Assembly (NCBI RefSeq): GCF_051851475.1
Contig: NZ_JBPUSJ010000014.1
Coordinates: 1 to 64,000 of the forward strand
DNA from: Carboxylicivirga taeanensis
GTDB lineage: Bacteria; Bacteroidota; Bacteroidia; Bacteroidales; Marinilabiliaceae
DNA length: 64,000 nt
Direction of reading: 5' to 3'
In this document: in pieces, positions 17,953 to 27,022 of the stretch
Layout: each line of letters starts with the position of its first letter
How positions within the stretch are numbered: position 1 is the first letter of the stretch
Program-made: the position numbers and the translations under genes
Notes under the pieces: generated by a model
Seen by the model: the letters and a program-made list of their open reading frames with translations, nothing else
Database searches by the model: none
Told to the model about the DNA's origin: nothing

Positions 17953-17991
17953 TAAAAAAAGCGACTGCTTTTCGTTATGAATAACAGTCGC
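17953..17991 (-). terminator. Terminator of the upstream chemoreceptor gene
   Basis: A 7-bp stem (GCGACTG 17961-17967 with CAGTCGC 17985-17991) is followed on the minus strand by seven Ts. It lies about 40 bases after the chemoreceptor stop and before the C26 peptidase gene. Confidence 0.75.
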
Positions 17992-18027
17992 CTAAAAGGA
18001 TGTTTTTATGTGTAGGAAAAGAAATTA

Positions 18028-20061
18028 TCAAATGGACTCATACTCGTCATTAAGCGATTTGTGGTCATCGATACTAATTTCAATGCCTTTTGTCTGTTTA
18101 GGCTGAATGTTTTCGATGGGATGAGAATAGCTTACTGCCTTGCTCTCTGTTTTAGTCGCCTTGCTGTTTTTTATCTTGAAGAAGGAAATTGTTTCTTTCA
18201 TTTGTGCAGCCTGTGAGGAGAGTTCTTCGGCCGTAGAAGCCAGTTCTTCCGACGAGGCGGCATTTTCCTGTGTTACTTTGGCCAATTCCTGCACGCCGGT
18301 ATTAATTTGTGTTACTCCGGTACTTTGCTCCTTGCTCGATATGTTGATTTCTTCAACCAGGTTGGCTGTCTTTTGTATCTCAGGAACCAAGGTTTCCAGC
18401 ATGTTGCCAGATTTTTCGGCGATATTGACACTTTTTGCAGCTAGTTCTGTTATCTCCTGAGCCGCCCGTTGCGTTTGTTCAGCCAGTTTTCTTACTTCGG
18501 CAGCCACCACAGCAAAACCCTTACCATTTTCGCCTGCGCGGGCAGCCTCTACAGCTGCATTGATGGCCAGTAAGTCCGTTTTGTGAGAAATGTCGTTGAT
18601 GATAAATATTTTTTCCGCTATTTGTTTGATGGAGTTATTCGATTCCTCAACCGCTAATTTGCCAGCCTGCATTTCATGAGCGGTTTTATTGGCAATTTGT
18701 TCGGTGCGGCGCGCATTATCTGCATTTTGTGCAATGCTGCTGGTCATTTCTTCTATGGAAGAAGATATTTCCTCGCTTGAGGCAGCTTGTTCGGTTGAAC
18801 CGGCTGATAGCTGCTCGGAAGAGATACTCAGCTGGTTACTCACCGTTGCAAAATTCTCTGAAGCCATGGTGATTTCCTCAATAATCACTTTAATGCGCTT
18901 GACCATTTCGGTTAAAGCCTCATCCAGCTCCCCTTCGAAATCCTCTTCTTTCATGGAGTCGAGTACCAAAAGATTACCTTGTGATACTTCTTTAGCCACA
19001 TTCACGCTCTTGCGCAGCTTGATAATCATCAGTTGAACATCCTTGAGGAGTTGTCCAAGCTCATCGTTGGAGTGGATTTCAATAGTTTGAGAGAAGTCGC
19101 CATGAGCTACGGCATTAACAGCCTCCTTAGCCGAAAATAAGCCCTTTTGGATGGTTGAAAGAATAAACAGAAGTAAGGCGATGGTAATCACGATAAAAGC
19201 AGCAATAACGATGATAATGCTGCTTATAGTAGCATTGATTGATTCTTCGCTTACTTTTTTGATAGTAGAAACGATGACATTAATTTCGGGCTCTGTTTTG
19301 TGTATGGTTGAGCGTAGTTTGCCTTTTATACCATCACTCTCTGTTAACCCAATGCGCTCATCCATGTTAACGATGTCGTTGAAGGCTTGCTGGTAATCCT
19401 TGAGGCGCATTGTTAAAATGTCTTTTTTGCTGGTTGAAAGCTGATGACTTTTTTTGATTTGCTGGATAAAGTTCTCAGTTGTTTCATTCAACAAGTTTTG
19501 GTATTTAACATCTCTCCTCAGCAGATAATCTTTTTCGTGCTTTCGCAGTAGTAATTGTTGTTCGGCAATAAAAGGGGCATCATTGTAATTTTCTTCCAGA
19601 GACTTAACTGCTGAACGCATATCACCAATAAGGCCATGATCCCTAAAGCCTCTCTGGGTTAAAAGTCGTACTAAATTGTCAAAGTGTTTGTCGTACTCAT
19701 CAAAATCGGTGTTAAGTACGTGCATGTTTTCAATAAGACCATACTCTTTGATGTAACTGCTGTTTGTTAACTCTTCAATAATTTTTTGATTGTAACTTTT
19801 TACCTCATGGTAGGCATCAAGGTACTTGCTTTGTTCAGTTTCAAAATAATCATCGCTGGTTAGCTCTCTCAGCAGAAAGTCTTTCTCAGCTTTTCTCAGG
19901 CTGAGCATGTTTTCTTCTACCTGCTTTCCTTTTTCATATAATTCATGCAGGGTCTCTATCTTATTAAAAGACAAATACGTCATTGTGCCAATGATTAATA
20001 GCACCAAAGTAATCGCAGCAATAAGCCCTATAAGCTTTTGCCTGATAGTTATGTTCTTCAT
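18028..20061 (-). CDS. Methyl-accepting chemotaxis protein with helical (HBM-like) sensor
   Basis: A 677-residue chemoreceptor. TM1 is about 9-30 and TM2 about 278-300. Between them lies an all-helical periplasmic domain with two similar halves (RKAEKDFLLRELTSDDYFE and RKHEKDYLLRRDVKYQNLL), the pattern of helical bimodular sensors that bind small organic acids. HAMP follows (about 302-355), then a long signalling coiled coil with the hairpin tip DLLAINAAVEAARAGENGKG. Glu/Gln-rich stretches on both sides (SAGSTEQAASSEEISSSIEE, NAASSEELASTAEELSSQ) are likely methylation sites. It has no C-terminal CheR-docking pentapeptide. No che genes are adjacent. Confidence 0.92.
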   Translation of the reverse strand: MKNITIRQKLIGLIAAITLVLLIIGTMTYLSFNKIETLHELYEKGKQVEENMLSLRKAEKDFLLRELTSDDYFETEQSKYLDAYHEVKSYNQKIIEELTNSSYIKEYGLIENMHVLNTDFDEYDKHFDNLVRLLTQRGFRDHGLIGDMRSAVKSLEENYNDAPFIAEQQLLLRKHEKDYLLRRDVKYQNLLNETTENFIQQIKKSHQLSTSKKDILTMRLKDYQQAFNDIVNMDERIGLTESDGIKGKLRSTIHKTEPEINVIVSTIKKVSEESINATISSIIIVIAAFIVITIALLLFILSTIQKGLFSAKEAVNAVAHGDFSQTIEIHSNDELGQLLKDVQLMIIKLRKSVNVAKEVSQGNLLVLDSMKEEDFEGELDEALTEMVKRIKVIIEEITMASENFATVSNQLSISSEQLSAGSTEQAASSEEISSSIEEMTSSIAQNADNARRTEQIANKTAHEMQAGKLAVEESNNSIKQIAEKIFIINDISHKTDLLAINAAVEAARAGENGKGFAVVAAEVRKLAEQTQRAAQEITELAAKSVNIAEKSGNMLETLVPEIQKTANLVEEINISSKEQSTGVTQINTGVQELAKVTQENAASSEELASTAEELSSQAAQMKETISFFKIKNSKATKTESKAVSYSHPIENIQPKQTKGIEISIDDHKSLNDEYESI

Positions 20062-20461
20062 TTTCCAAGTTGTTTACAGGCGGGGAGCCTGATTGTTTTC
20101 CCAATGTATCTTTCACCTTTAGACGTATTAATCAATTTGTGGGTTTCATCAATTTTGCATTTGTTAAACATCTATTTATTTACATTTGTGTAGATGAATG
20201 ATTAATCAATTGATAATAAGTAGTTCGTATTGTTTATTTTGGGATGGTGATTTTTATGTGACGAACAAAATAAAAACTAAGTAGTGTTGATCAATATGAT
20301 TATCTGGTATAACGCGTACGTAATAATGCAACGAATTTTTTTTGTTGGTGCTTATCTGATTAAAAATCTGGGCAATTGAAAACAAATGGTCGAGCAATCG
20401 GTTATTTACAATAAGTTTTAAAAACTCTTAATGCATGTGCTAATTAAAATCTGTATACCCT
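20062..20461. other. Divergent intergenic region, chemoreceptor / sucD
   Basis: About 400 AT-rich bases between divergent starts. I found no clear TAnnTTTG box correctly placed for either gene and no small gene or RNA. Control elements must lie here but are not recognisable by eye. Confidence 0.4.
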
Positions 20462-21346
20462 ATGAGCGTATTAGTTAATAAAAATTCAAAAGTTATAGTT
20501 CAAGGATTCACCGGCAGTGAGGGAACCTTTCATGCCACACAAATGATAGATTATGGAACGAATGTGGTTGGTGGTGTAACCCCCGGAAAAGGAGGAACTA
20601 AACACCTTGATCGGCCTGTTTTTAATACCGTTGCAGATGCTGTTGCTATTGCCAAGGCAGATGTATCGGTCATTTTTGTTCCACCAGCCTTTGCTGCCGA
20701 TGCCATTATGGAGGCGGCCGATGCAGGCATTAAAGTGGTGATTACCATTACTGAAGGTATTCCAACCAATGATATGGTGAGGGCAAAGGACTATTTGAAG
20801 GATAAGCCAACTATTTTGGTTGGCCCTAATTGTCCGGGTGTTATCACAGCAGAGGAGTGTAAGGTAGGGATCATGCCAGGGTTTATCTTCAAGAAGGGCC
20901 GAATTGGCGTGGTGTCAAAGTCAGGTACGCTCACTTATGAGGCCGCCGATCAGATTGTCAAAGCCGGTTTGGGCATTTCAACCGCCATTGGCATTGGCGG
21001 CGACCCGGTAATTGGCACGACGACCAAAGAGGCTGTTGAATTGTTTATGAATGACCCGGAAACAGATGCTATTATTATGATTGGTGAAATTGGAGGTACA
21101 ATGGAAGCCGATGCAGCCCGCTGGATAAAAAAGTATGGCACAAAGCCGGTAGTTGGTTTTATTGCCGGGCAAACTGCACCTAAAGGACGACGAATGGGAC
21201 ATGCAGGGGCAATTATTGGAGGTAAAGATGACACCGCTGCTGCGAAGATGGCCATTATGCGCGAGTGTGGTTTGCACGTAGTGGAATCGCCTGCCGACCT
21301 GGGAGCCTCGGTACTTGAGGCATTGCAACTGGTTAAATCAATATAG
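20462..21346 (+). CDS. sucD: Succinate-CoA ligase (ADP-forming) alpha subunit
   Basis: A 294-residue alpha subunit of succinyl-CoA synthetase, which interconverts succinyl-CoA and succinate with substrate-level phosphorylation. The CoA-binding Rossmann domain shows VIVQGFTGSEGTFHATQMI and GGVTPGKGG. The ligase domain has LVGPNCPGVI, GRIGVVSKSGTLTYEAADQ, GIGGDPVIGTT and the phosphorylated histidine in GRRMGHAGAI (about His246). The normal partner sucC is not adjacent. The gene is monocistronic, with a chemoreceptor gene on each side. Confidence 0.95.
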   Translation: MSVLVNKNSKVIVQGFTGSEGTFHATQMIDYGTNVVGGVTPGKGGTKHLDRPVFNTVADAVAIAKADVSVIFVPPAFAADAIMEAADAGIKVVITITEGIPTNDMVRAKDYLKDKPTILVGPNCPGVITAEECKVGIMPGFIFKKGRIGVVSKSGTLTYEAADQIVKAGLGISTAIGIGGDPVIGTTTKEAVELFMNDPETDAIIMIGEIGGTMEADAARWIKKYGTKPVVGFIAGQTAPKGRRMGHAGAIIGGKDDTAAAKMAIMRECGLHVVESPADLGASVLEALQLVKSI

Positions 21347-21354
21347 TGAGTGCG

Positions 21355-21390
21355 GGCCCTGACAAAAAATATCTGTCAGGGCCTTTTTTT
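21355..21390. terminator. Terminator between sucD and the second chemoreceptor gene
   Basis: A perfect 10-bp stem (GGCCCTGACA with TGTCAGGGCC) closes a 9-nt loop and runs into seven Ts on the plus strand. It overlaps the last bases of the opposing chemoreceptor gene by 2. Confidence 0.9.
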
Positions 21391-23269
21391 AATTATCTGC
21401 TACTTTAAAATAAGCTACTTGGCGCTCCAGCTCGTTGGCAAATGCATTTAGCGCATCTGCGTTATGTGTTAATGCGTCCGCCAGACTTGCGTTTTGTTGT
21501 GTGTCGGTATTTAACTGCTGTAAGGCGCCAGCGATTTGTTGGATGCCCATGTTTTGCTCCAGGTTAGCTGCAGCTATTTCATCCACCAAAGTGGAGGTTT
21601 TTTCAATTTCGGGAACCAACTCTTCCATTTCATTGCCCGCTTTTTCTGAGATCATTAAGGCCCGACGCGATAATTTCTCAATTTCTTTGGCCGCTTGCTG
21701 ACTGCGCTCTGCCAACTTCTTCACCTCAGAGGCAACGACGGAGAAACCGCGGCCGGCTTCACCAGCTCGGGCAGCTTCAACGGCTGCATTGAGCGATAAA
21801 ATATTTGTTTGTGCCGCAATGTCCTGAATGACGGAAATCCGCTCGGCCACCGATCCCATTGCTTGTCGCATTTGCTGTGTTGATGCGTTACTGTTTTTCA
21901 CACTTTTTAATGCGGTATGAGAAAGTGCAGCTGTTTGCTGCGCATTCTTTGTGTTTTGCTCAATATTGGCAGTCATTTCTTCAATGGCTGACGACACTTC
22001 TTCGGATGAGGTCGCCATGGAAGCTGTGGCATTTGATAAAGAGTCAGAATCGGTTTCCAGTCTGTTCGACGTATTTTGAATCTGTTGTGAATTCTGGCGT
22101 ATCATTTTAATCACTACCGATAATTTTTCCTGCATATCGAGCAATGAGTTATTAAGAATATCCAGCTCGTCGTTCTCTTTCTTGTAGGTGAAGTTACTGG
22201 TTAAGTCGCCCGAAGATATGGAGGAAGTGATGTGGCTGGATCGGACGATAGGGGCTGTGATTTTTTTTGCTACCAGATACACTGAAAGTGCAATGAGGAG
22301 AATGGCCAGGATGCCGATTACTAACAGAATGATTACAATGCGATTGGCCTCAGCTACAAGTTCTTTTTTAGGCGTTTTTATCAAAACAAACCAGGGAGTT
22401 TGGCTTTTCCCAGGGTAGATGGCTGCCAGCGTTATGATGTACTGCTCACCATTGGCCGACCACGCCATGGTTTTACCTGCCTCATCGCTTATATGCTTCA
22501 ATTGACCCGTATCCAGCCCTTCGAAGTAATGGGTTAATGGCTGCCCTAACTTGCTGTTATCCATGCTGGCGATAATGGTGCCCAATCCCGATAGCAGATA
22601 GGTCTCTGAGGTTTCAAACGGTTTTATATTGGCGATGTAGGCCGGAAACGCATCCAGGGCCAAATCAATGCCAATAACGCCAATGCCTTTTCCTTGCGCC
22701 TGCATGGGAATCACAATGGATGTTTCCAGTATTTTTTGCTCTTGGTCCTCGCCAAAGTAGTACCAGTAAGGTTCAACAATTGTTTCGGTCAGCGTGCCAA
22801 TTACTTCGTAGTAGGGCGAGGGTTTGATACCATCAACATCGCGCTCTATCTCTTTAAGTTTTAAGGCCCCTTGCTCTCTCGACCAACTGGCGGTGAGGCG
22901 TCCTGGTTGATCACCCCAATCCGGGCGGATGGCAGAATACTGAAAGCAATTCCATACAGCCAGATAATCAGGCTCACTCTCGGCAACCCGCTTTAGTGAG
23001 GTCTTAAAGTAGGGATCCATTTGTTCCCAGCCAGCCAGATAGCTCACCTCGAAAGCGTGAGCCAGCCCGCGGGCAATACCCATGTGCGATGAGAGCTGTT
23101 TGTTAATTGTTTGCGCCGCTTTTTGTGTTTCCTCGTTGAGCAATCGCTGATGGGACTCTAAAAGGGAGCGCTTAATGAAAACCAGACTAACAATTAGAAA
23201 GATGCAAAATACACTCCCTACGGTAAGTATTGTAAAGCCCGAAAGCTTCGTTTTAAGGGTAAACTTCAT
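21389..23269 (-). CDS. Methyl-accepting chemotaxis protein with dCache sensor
   Basis: A 626-residue chemoreceptor. TM1 is about 12-34 and TM2 about 308-330. The periplasmic 270 residues have double-Cache features: a long first helix, YLAVWNCFQYSAIRPDWGDQ, then EPYWYYFGEDQEQ, SIVIPMQAQGKGIGVIGIDLAL. dCache domains commonly bind amino acids or carboxylates. HAMP and a signalling domain follow, with hairpin tip NILSLNAAVEAARAGEAGRG and methylation-type stretches on either side. Its sensor fold differs from that of the chemoreceptor at 18028-20061, so the two detect different ligands. Confidence 0.92.
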   Translation of the reverse strand: MKFTLKTKLSGFTILTVGSVFCIFLIVSLVFIKRSLLESHQRLLNEETQKAAQTINKQLSSHMGIARGLAHAFEVSYLAGWEQMDPYFKTSLKRVAESEPDYLAVWNCFQYSAIRPDWGDQPGRLTASWSREQGALKLKEIERDVDGIKPSPYYEVIGTLTETIVEPYWYYFGEDQEQKILETSIVIPMQAQGKGIGVIGIDLALDAFPAYIANIKPFETSETYLLSGLGTIIASMDNSKLGQPLTHYFEGLDTGQLKHISDEAGKTMAWSANGEQYIITLAAIYPGKSQTPWFVLIKTPKKELVAEANRIVIILLVIGILAILLIALSVYLVAKKITAPIVRSSHITSSISSGDLTSNFTYKKENDELDILNNSLLDMQEKLSVVIKMIRQNSQQIQNTSNRLETDSDSLSNATASMATSSEEVSSAIEEMTANIEQNTKNAQQTAALSHTALKSVKNSNASTQQMRQAMGSVAERISVIQDIAAQTNILSLNAAVEAARAGEAGRGFSVVASEVKKLAERSQQAAKEIEKLSRRALMISEKAGNEMEELVPEIEKTSTLVDEIAAANLEQNMGIQQIAGALQQLNTDTQQNASLADALTHNADALNAFANELERQVAYFKVADN

Positions 23270-23461
23270 CGGTTAGCAGTAATTTTTTTTATAGATACAG
23301 ATTCCGCTACAAAAATAGAATTTAACACCATTTATCATTGTCCAATTCTCCATTTATTGATGGGAGGGTGTTTTTTGTTGATGATTAATTTATCAGGAAC
23401 TTCAAAGGAGTTATCTGTTTAGTGTTAATGATGTTAGAATGATTCTGAATAGGAGTGAATA

Positions 23462-23492
23462 CTTGCCGGTTAAATAATCATAATTATTTTTG
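23462..23492 (+). promoter_or_regulatory. Promoter of the structured RNA / small HTH gene
   Basis: A -33 CTTG (23462-23465), a 19-nt spacer and a -7 TATTTTTG (23485-23492) fit the Bacteroidota consensus. The predicted start near 23496 coincides with the beginning of the RNA helix at 23498. Confidence 0.6.
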
Positions 23493-23495
23493 TAA

Positions 23496-23688
23496 ACACT
23501 ACTATCGGGATTAAGTGATAATATAATGTGAGCAGCCACTCTGTGTGCTTAGTAGTATTGTATTAAAAAAGACAAACGAAGTAAAGGTGAGGCTCTCAGC
23601 AATCGTGCGATGGCTTTTTAAGAGCGCAGCAATGAACTATCCGTTGCAGCAGCCTTATCACCTCTGCTAGTATAGCGGTCTTTTTTTT
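23496..23688 (+). ncRNA. Putative structured RNA or attenuator leader
   Basis: About 190 bases that fold by hand into two domains. Domain 1 is closed by ACTACTA (23498-23504) with TAGTAGT (23550-23556) and contains an inner hairpin at 23531-23549. Domain 2 is closed by AAAAAAGAC (23565-23573) with GTCTTTTTT (23678-23686). Inside it are AGGTGAGGCT (23585-23594) paired with AGCC and TCACCT around a 3-nt bulge, a hairpin GCAAT/GTTGC (23629-23645), and GCTA-GTA-TAGC (23666-23676). The closing helix ends in eight Ts, like a terminator. A promoter sits at the right distance. It could be a trans-acting RNA or a leader controlling the HTH gene 17 bases downstream. I do not recognise the family. Confidence 0.5.
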
Positions 23689-23705
23689 AAAAAACTTAAA
23701 CCTGA

Positions 23706-23864
23706 ATGATGAAATTTCTTACCCAAATGGAGCGCTATGAGCGCATCCTCAAGCTAATTAAGCGCAAAGCGACCGGTACACCGCAGGAGCTGGCTAATCG
23801 CTTGGACATATCGGAGAGTACCTTGTATGAATATATCAGAGTGCTGAAACACAGTGGTGCATAG
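23706..23864 (+). CDS. 52-residue HTH protein, possibly truncated
   Basis: A small protein starting MMKFLTQMERYERILKLIKR. The segment TPQELANRLDISESTLYEYI is a helix-turn-helix of the HTH_11/DeoR kind. It ends after VLKHSGA. From memory, similar small regulators in Bacteroidota continue for about 20 more residues with a wing after Gly-Ala, so this copy may be truncated by the TAG at 23862. It starts 17 bases after the terminator-like U-run, so its expression would depend on read-through. Related small HTH genes often lie near double-glycine peptide genes (also from memory). Confidence 0.6.
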   Translation: MMKFLTQMERYERILKLIKRKATGTPQELANRLDISESTLYEYIRVLKHSGA

Positions 23865-23937
23865 GGTAATCTAGCAGAACAAAGAAGCTTAAATTATGGC
23901 AATATGCACGATAGTGTTACACCTTAAATTATTTAAA

Positions 23938-25083
23938 ATGACAAATTACTTAGTTCTGTTTGTTTATTTGTTGTTTTCTATGTCTTGCAATGGCAAAGAC
24001 TACATAGCATTTTTTCATAAGATAAATCAGGCAGAAGAGTATATTAAAGTTCAGGATCTCGAAAAAGCATTGAGTATTTATGATAATGTTTTGAAGGTAT
24101 ATTCAAATGTATCTTATCAGAATATTCATAACGCTTGTATTTGTGCTATAAAAGTTGGGGATTATTTGGCTGCTTTTGAGTATGCCGAACAACTGTTGTT
24201 AAAAGGTTATTCGATGAATGACTTTGACAAAGAAGAGTTTGCTCCTCTAAAGAAGCAGACCAATAGCTGGAAGTATTTTGTGAAGAAATCTGATGGAATT
24301 ATTAAGGCCTATCAAGCGATGCTTGATAAGGATGAACGCGATTTCTACTACAGCAATTCCTTAATTGACCAAAGCACTCAGTCGTGCAATAGTATTGCCG
24401 AACAAGACACCCTATTCTTTAGGCTGGCAGATCAAGTGTCTAATTATATTGAAAGGAATGGTTTTCCGATATTCTTTTTATGCAAGGATACTTTAGCATT
24501 CAAGGTTCAAACAATGTTAAGGCACTACTATGGATTGTATAACCGAATAAAGAATGATAAGGATTTACAAGCCGATAGTTCTTATTCAAACCGGGCTGAA
24601 AATCGGTTTAAAGAAATTATTTATAAGGCTTTGCACGCAGGTTTAATCACTCCTGAAATTTACGTTAGTATTGTTGAGTACCATGATGGAAATCCTTATG
24701 GAGAGCTGGCTGTCAAAGTAGATTATGATAATGAAGTTGTTTATCCAATGTTAAGGGCGCGTCCTGAAGAAATCGATAGCATTAATGCCAGAAGAAACCA
24801 AATTGGTTTGCAACCTATTACCATGGATTCAAATTACCTTGAAGGCACATGGTATGCTGAATTTCCTTTTAGGGAAATAAAAAATGCTGTAGAAAACTGC
24901 GACACATGTTACACATTTATGGATTATAGCAGTGTAAAAAGGAAGACTGAGAATGAATATAGGAATAAGTATATAGAAAAGCAGGGCAATGCCTTGCAGG
25001 GATTTATACTTGATAACCGCAATTTTATGACCCAATACACCCACTATGCTTTTATGAAAAACAAAATGAAGAATAAAGAGTAA
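23938..25083 (+). CDS. Lipoprotein of unknown function with TPR-like start
   Basis: A 381-residue protein from the ATG at 23938. The frame opens at 23896, but the later Met gives a proper lipoprotein signal: MTNYLVLFVYLLFSMSCNGK, with Cys in FSMSC. Residues 30-110 look like two tetratricopeptide-type helical pairs (AEEYIKVQDLEKALSIYDNV, CAIKVGDYLAAFEYAEQLLL). The rest is helical, with a conserved-looking INARRNQIGLQPITM near the end that recalls DUF6624-type proteins; this is weak. Base composition is AT-richer than that of neighbouring housekeeping genes. The function is unknown. Confidence 0.65.
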   Translation: MTNYLVLFVYLLFSMSCNGKDYIAFFHKINQAEEYIKVQDLEKALSIYDNVLKVYSNVSYQNIHNACICAIKVGDYLAAFEYAEQLLLKGYSMNDFDKEEFAPLKKQTNSWKYFVKKSDGIIKAYQAMLDKDERDFYYSNSLIDQSTQSCNSIAEQDTLFFRLADQVSNYIERNGFPIFFLCKDTLAFKVQTMLRHYYGLYNRIKNDKDLQADSSYSNRAENRFKEIIYKALHAGLITPEIYVSIVEYHDGNPYGELAVKVDYDNEVVYPMLRARPEEIDSINARRNQIGLQPITMDSNYLEGTWYAEFPFREIKNAVENCDTCYTFMDYSSVKRKTENEYRNKYIEKQGNALQGFILDNRNFMTQYTHYAFMKNKMKNKE

Positions 25084-25203
25084 TTGAATGAGTCGTTACT
25101 AACAGAAAGGTAAATTAATGAATTTCACATTTTAACCATTGAATAGTTGGTTTGAAGACAATTATTGTAATTGGTAGTATATACCTCATTATAAACTAGC
25201 AAT

Positions 25204-26461
25204 ATGCCAAAGTATAAAAACTACTTGCTTTCATTATCTTTTATTTTTTTGAGTTGCCTCCTACCGGCTCAGCAACCAACGGAACGGCTGCATCAAATCA
25301 TTAGCTGGATTGATAGTAATCAATCAGCACTTATTGATATCTGGCAGCGTGCACTGGGGAAATATATCGTTTATGTCAATCGACAAACGCGAGAAGTATA
25401 TAGTACATGGCAGGTCGATTCAGCTTACGTGCCTTTAGTTACAGGTTTTTACAAGGGTGTTGGCTGATAGTGTTATTATAGCTAATACAGATATTGTTTT
25501 GAATGGAATGCCGGCTGCATTGGTGGCTTTGCCAGTGCCTGATGATTTTGAAAGAGCATTGTTGCTTGTGTTGCATGAATCATTCCATAGCATTCAGGAT
25601 TCTATTTTCAAAACCAGGGGATGTAATAATAGTCATCTGGACGAACCGGAAGCTTATGCGCTATTAAAAACAGAATGCCATTACCTGGCAAATGCCCTGG
25701 CAAGCACAAATAATCAGCGCGATTCGTTGTTAAGTCAGGCTCTGGCTTGTCGCTTACACCTGATGAACCTATATGGTGATTATACCGACGATGAAGCTGC
25801 TTTTGAATTAGCAGAAGGACTAGCTGAATATACTGCAGTAAAGGCTGTTTATAATTTAAAATCACATTGTATGGCATATATACATGAAAAGAGTGATGCA
25901 TTGCTTGATGCAAAATCGATACATCGTCGATTTGGATACGTAACCGGTTTGATTTATGCGTTGTTACTCGATAGCTATGTTCCAGGGTGGAAGCTCTGTT
26001 TAAATTCAGATAGCAACATGGCCATCATGCTTAAAGAGGCTGTTTGTGTTGATAACCAATTAACGATTGGCGTCTACAGTGATTCGGTTTTTACTCATTA
26101 TTATAACCAGGAATTATTAAGGCAGCAACAAATACAACATTTTAACGATTCGGTTAAAACTGTTTTTGCAAATACGCCGTCGTACATTGTACGGCTGTCG
26201 TCAAACAGGCAGTTTGGCTTTAGTCCCAATCACATGTTTAATATTCCCGATTTCGGTATATTCTTTCCTTTTATGGAGTTGACTGACCAATGGGGCAAAA
26301 TAGTTGTTAAGCCAGGAGGAGGTGTTTTACTAATTGAGGGCAATGAAAAAGCTAAAATTCTGATGAGAGATGATTATATTGAGATGAAGATTGATGGTGA
26401 TTGGGAATGGCAAAAGATATTAGCTGGTATGCAGTTACTTAAGGTGCATAAGTGCAAATAA
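25204..26461 (+). pseudogene. Frameshifted secreted HExxH metalloprotease-like protein
   Basis: Two overlapping frames read as one broken gene. The first (25204-25467) encodes a signal peptide (KNYLLSLSFIFLSCLLPAQQ) and about 65 further residues. The second (open from about 25457 to 26461) has no ATG near its start and continues the protein in the next frame. The join lies near 25455-25467, around GGGTGTTGGCTGA. The second part carries a zinc-peptidase motif HESFH, followed about 75-80 residues later by LAEGLAEYTA, whose Glu could be the third zinc ligand (gluzincin pattern). A 410-420 residue intact ancestor is likely. A sequencing error is possible. The substrate is unknown. Confidence 0.6.
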
Positions 26462-26494
26462 ATGAAGCTGTAACTTTATTAATGGATGTTTTGA

Positions 26495-26641
26495 AGTGTC
26501 CAAACAGGTTCTAACTATGGCAGGCTACTACCTTTTAAGCAGAATATGCAGGGTGTGGCCGAAATAATTACCGATGACCTGACCCTGGCCCAACGAATGA
26601 TTTATCCGCTAAGAGCGATTTTGGAAGAACATGTGAAATGA
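26495..26641 (+). pseudogene. 3' remnant of an HlyD-type secretion adaptor gene
   Basis: A 48-codon open stretch with no start codon, preceded in frame by TGA at 26492. Its translation includes NYGRLLPFKQNMQGVAEII followed by TDDLTLAQRMIYPLRAIL and a stop. This matches the C-terminal end of HlyD/membrane-fusion proteins that accompany peptidase-containing ABC exporters of double-glycine peptides in Bacteroidota (from memory). The rest of the adaptor and the ABC exporter are absent, so this looks like the edge of a deletion. It ends 8 bases before the palindrome upstream of the peptide gene. Confidence 0.65.
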
Positions 26642-26648
26642 TTTTTCG

Positions 26649-26685
26649 CACTCCGGAAAAATCGGAGTGGGCATTTTTATACTTG
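26649..26685 (+). promoter_or_regulatory. Palindrome-controlled promoter, copy 1 (peptide gene)
   Basis: A perfect 7-bp inverted repeat CACTCCG (26649-26655) and CGGAGTG (26663-26669) is separated by 7 nt. The -7-like box TATACTTG (26678-26685) starts 9 nt after the right arm. The palindrome therefore covers the -33 position. The arrangement recurs at 28239-28275. It could be a dimeric activator site; a stem-loop in DNA or RNA is less likely, because the palindrome lies upstream of the predicted start. Confidence 0.65.
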
Positions 26686-26765
26686 TGGTACATTAATGTT
26701 CTGGCCAGAAGAATGCCCCAATTTTACTCAGGGCTATTGAGTAAATCATTTAAAATTTTGAAAAG

Positions 26766-26924
26766 ATGAAAAAGATTGAAAGCTTATCAATGCAGCAAAT
26801 GCAGAAAGTTTTAGGAGGAAGAGATGTTGAAAAAATTGACCAAAATGGTGACGGAAAGTGGGATGTTAAAATCGTGCGTAATAAGAACGGCACGATTACT
26901 AAAAAGAAGTATAGAAATGTATAG
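26766..26924 (+). CDS. Double-glycine leader peptide (putative secreted peptide precursor)
   Basis: A 52-residue ORF. Residues 1-18, MKKIESLSMQQMQKVLGG, have the hallmark of double-glycine leaders (hydrophobic residues at -4, -7, -12 and Leu-Gly-Gly) cleaved by peptidase C39 exporters. The 34-residue core contains DQNGDGKWD, which resembles the calcium-binding loop of dockerin or EF-hand repeats, followed by a basic tail (KNGTITKKKYRNV). It has no Cys, so no lanthionine or sactipeptide chemistry is expected. It could be a bacteriocin-like, signalling or adhesion peptide. The promoter palindrome lies about 100 bases upstream. A C39 exporter is not in the window; only an HlyD remnant is. Confidence 0.7.
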   Translation: MKKIESLSMQQMQKVLGGRDVEKIDQNGDGKWDVKIVRNKNGTITKKKYRNV

Positions 26925-27022
26925 TTCTGGCTTTAGTTCATTGGAGGTCTGGTAGGATGATACTTTTTTTCGAAGAGAGAGCAATAAGCTCTCTCATTTT
27001 GTGTATAACAAAGAATATTATA

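Noticed and set aside
23496..23688. SRP RNA, 6S RNA or tmRNA identity for the structured RNA
   Set aside because: The SRP tetraloop region (GGUCC...GGAAGCAGC) and a tmRNA tag frame are absent, and the 5' end pairs internally instead of with the 3' end as in 6S RNA.
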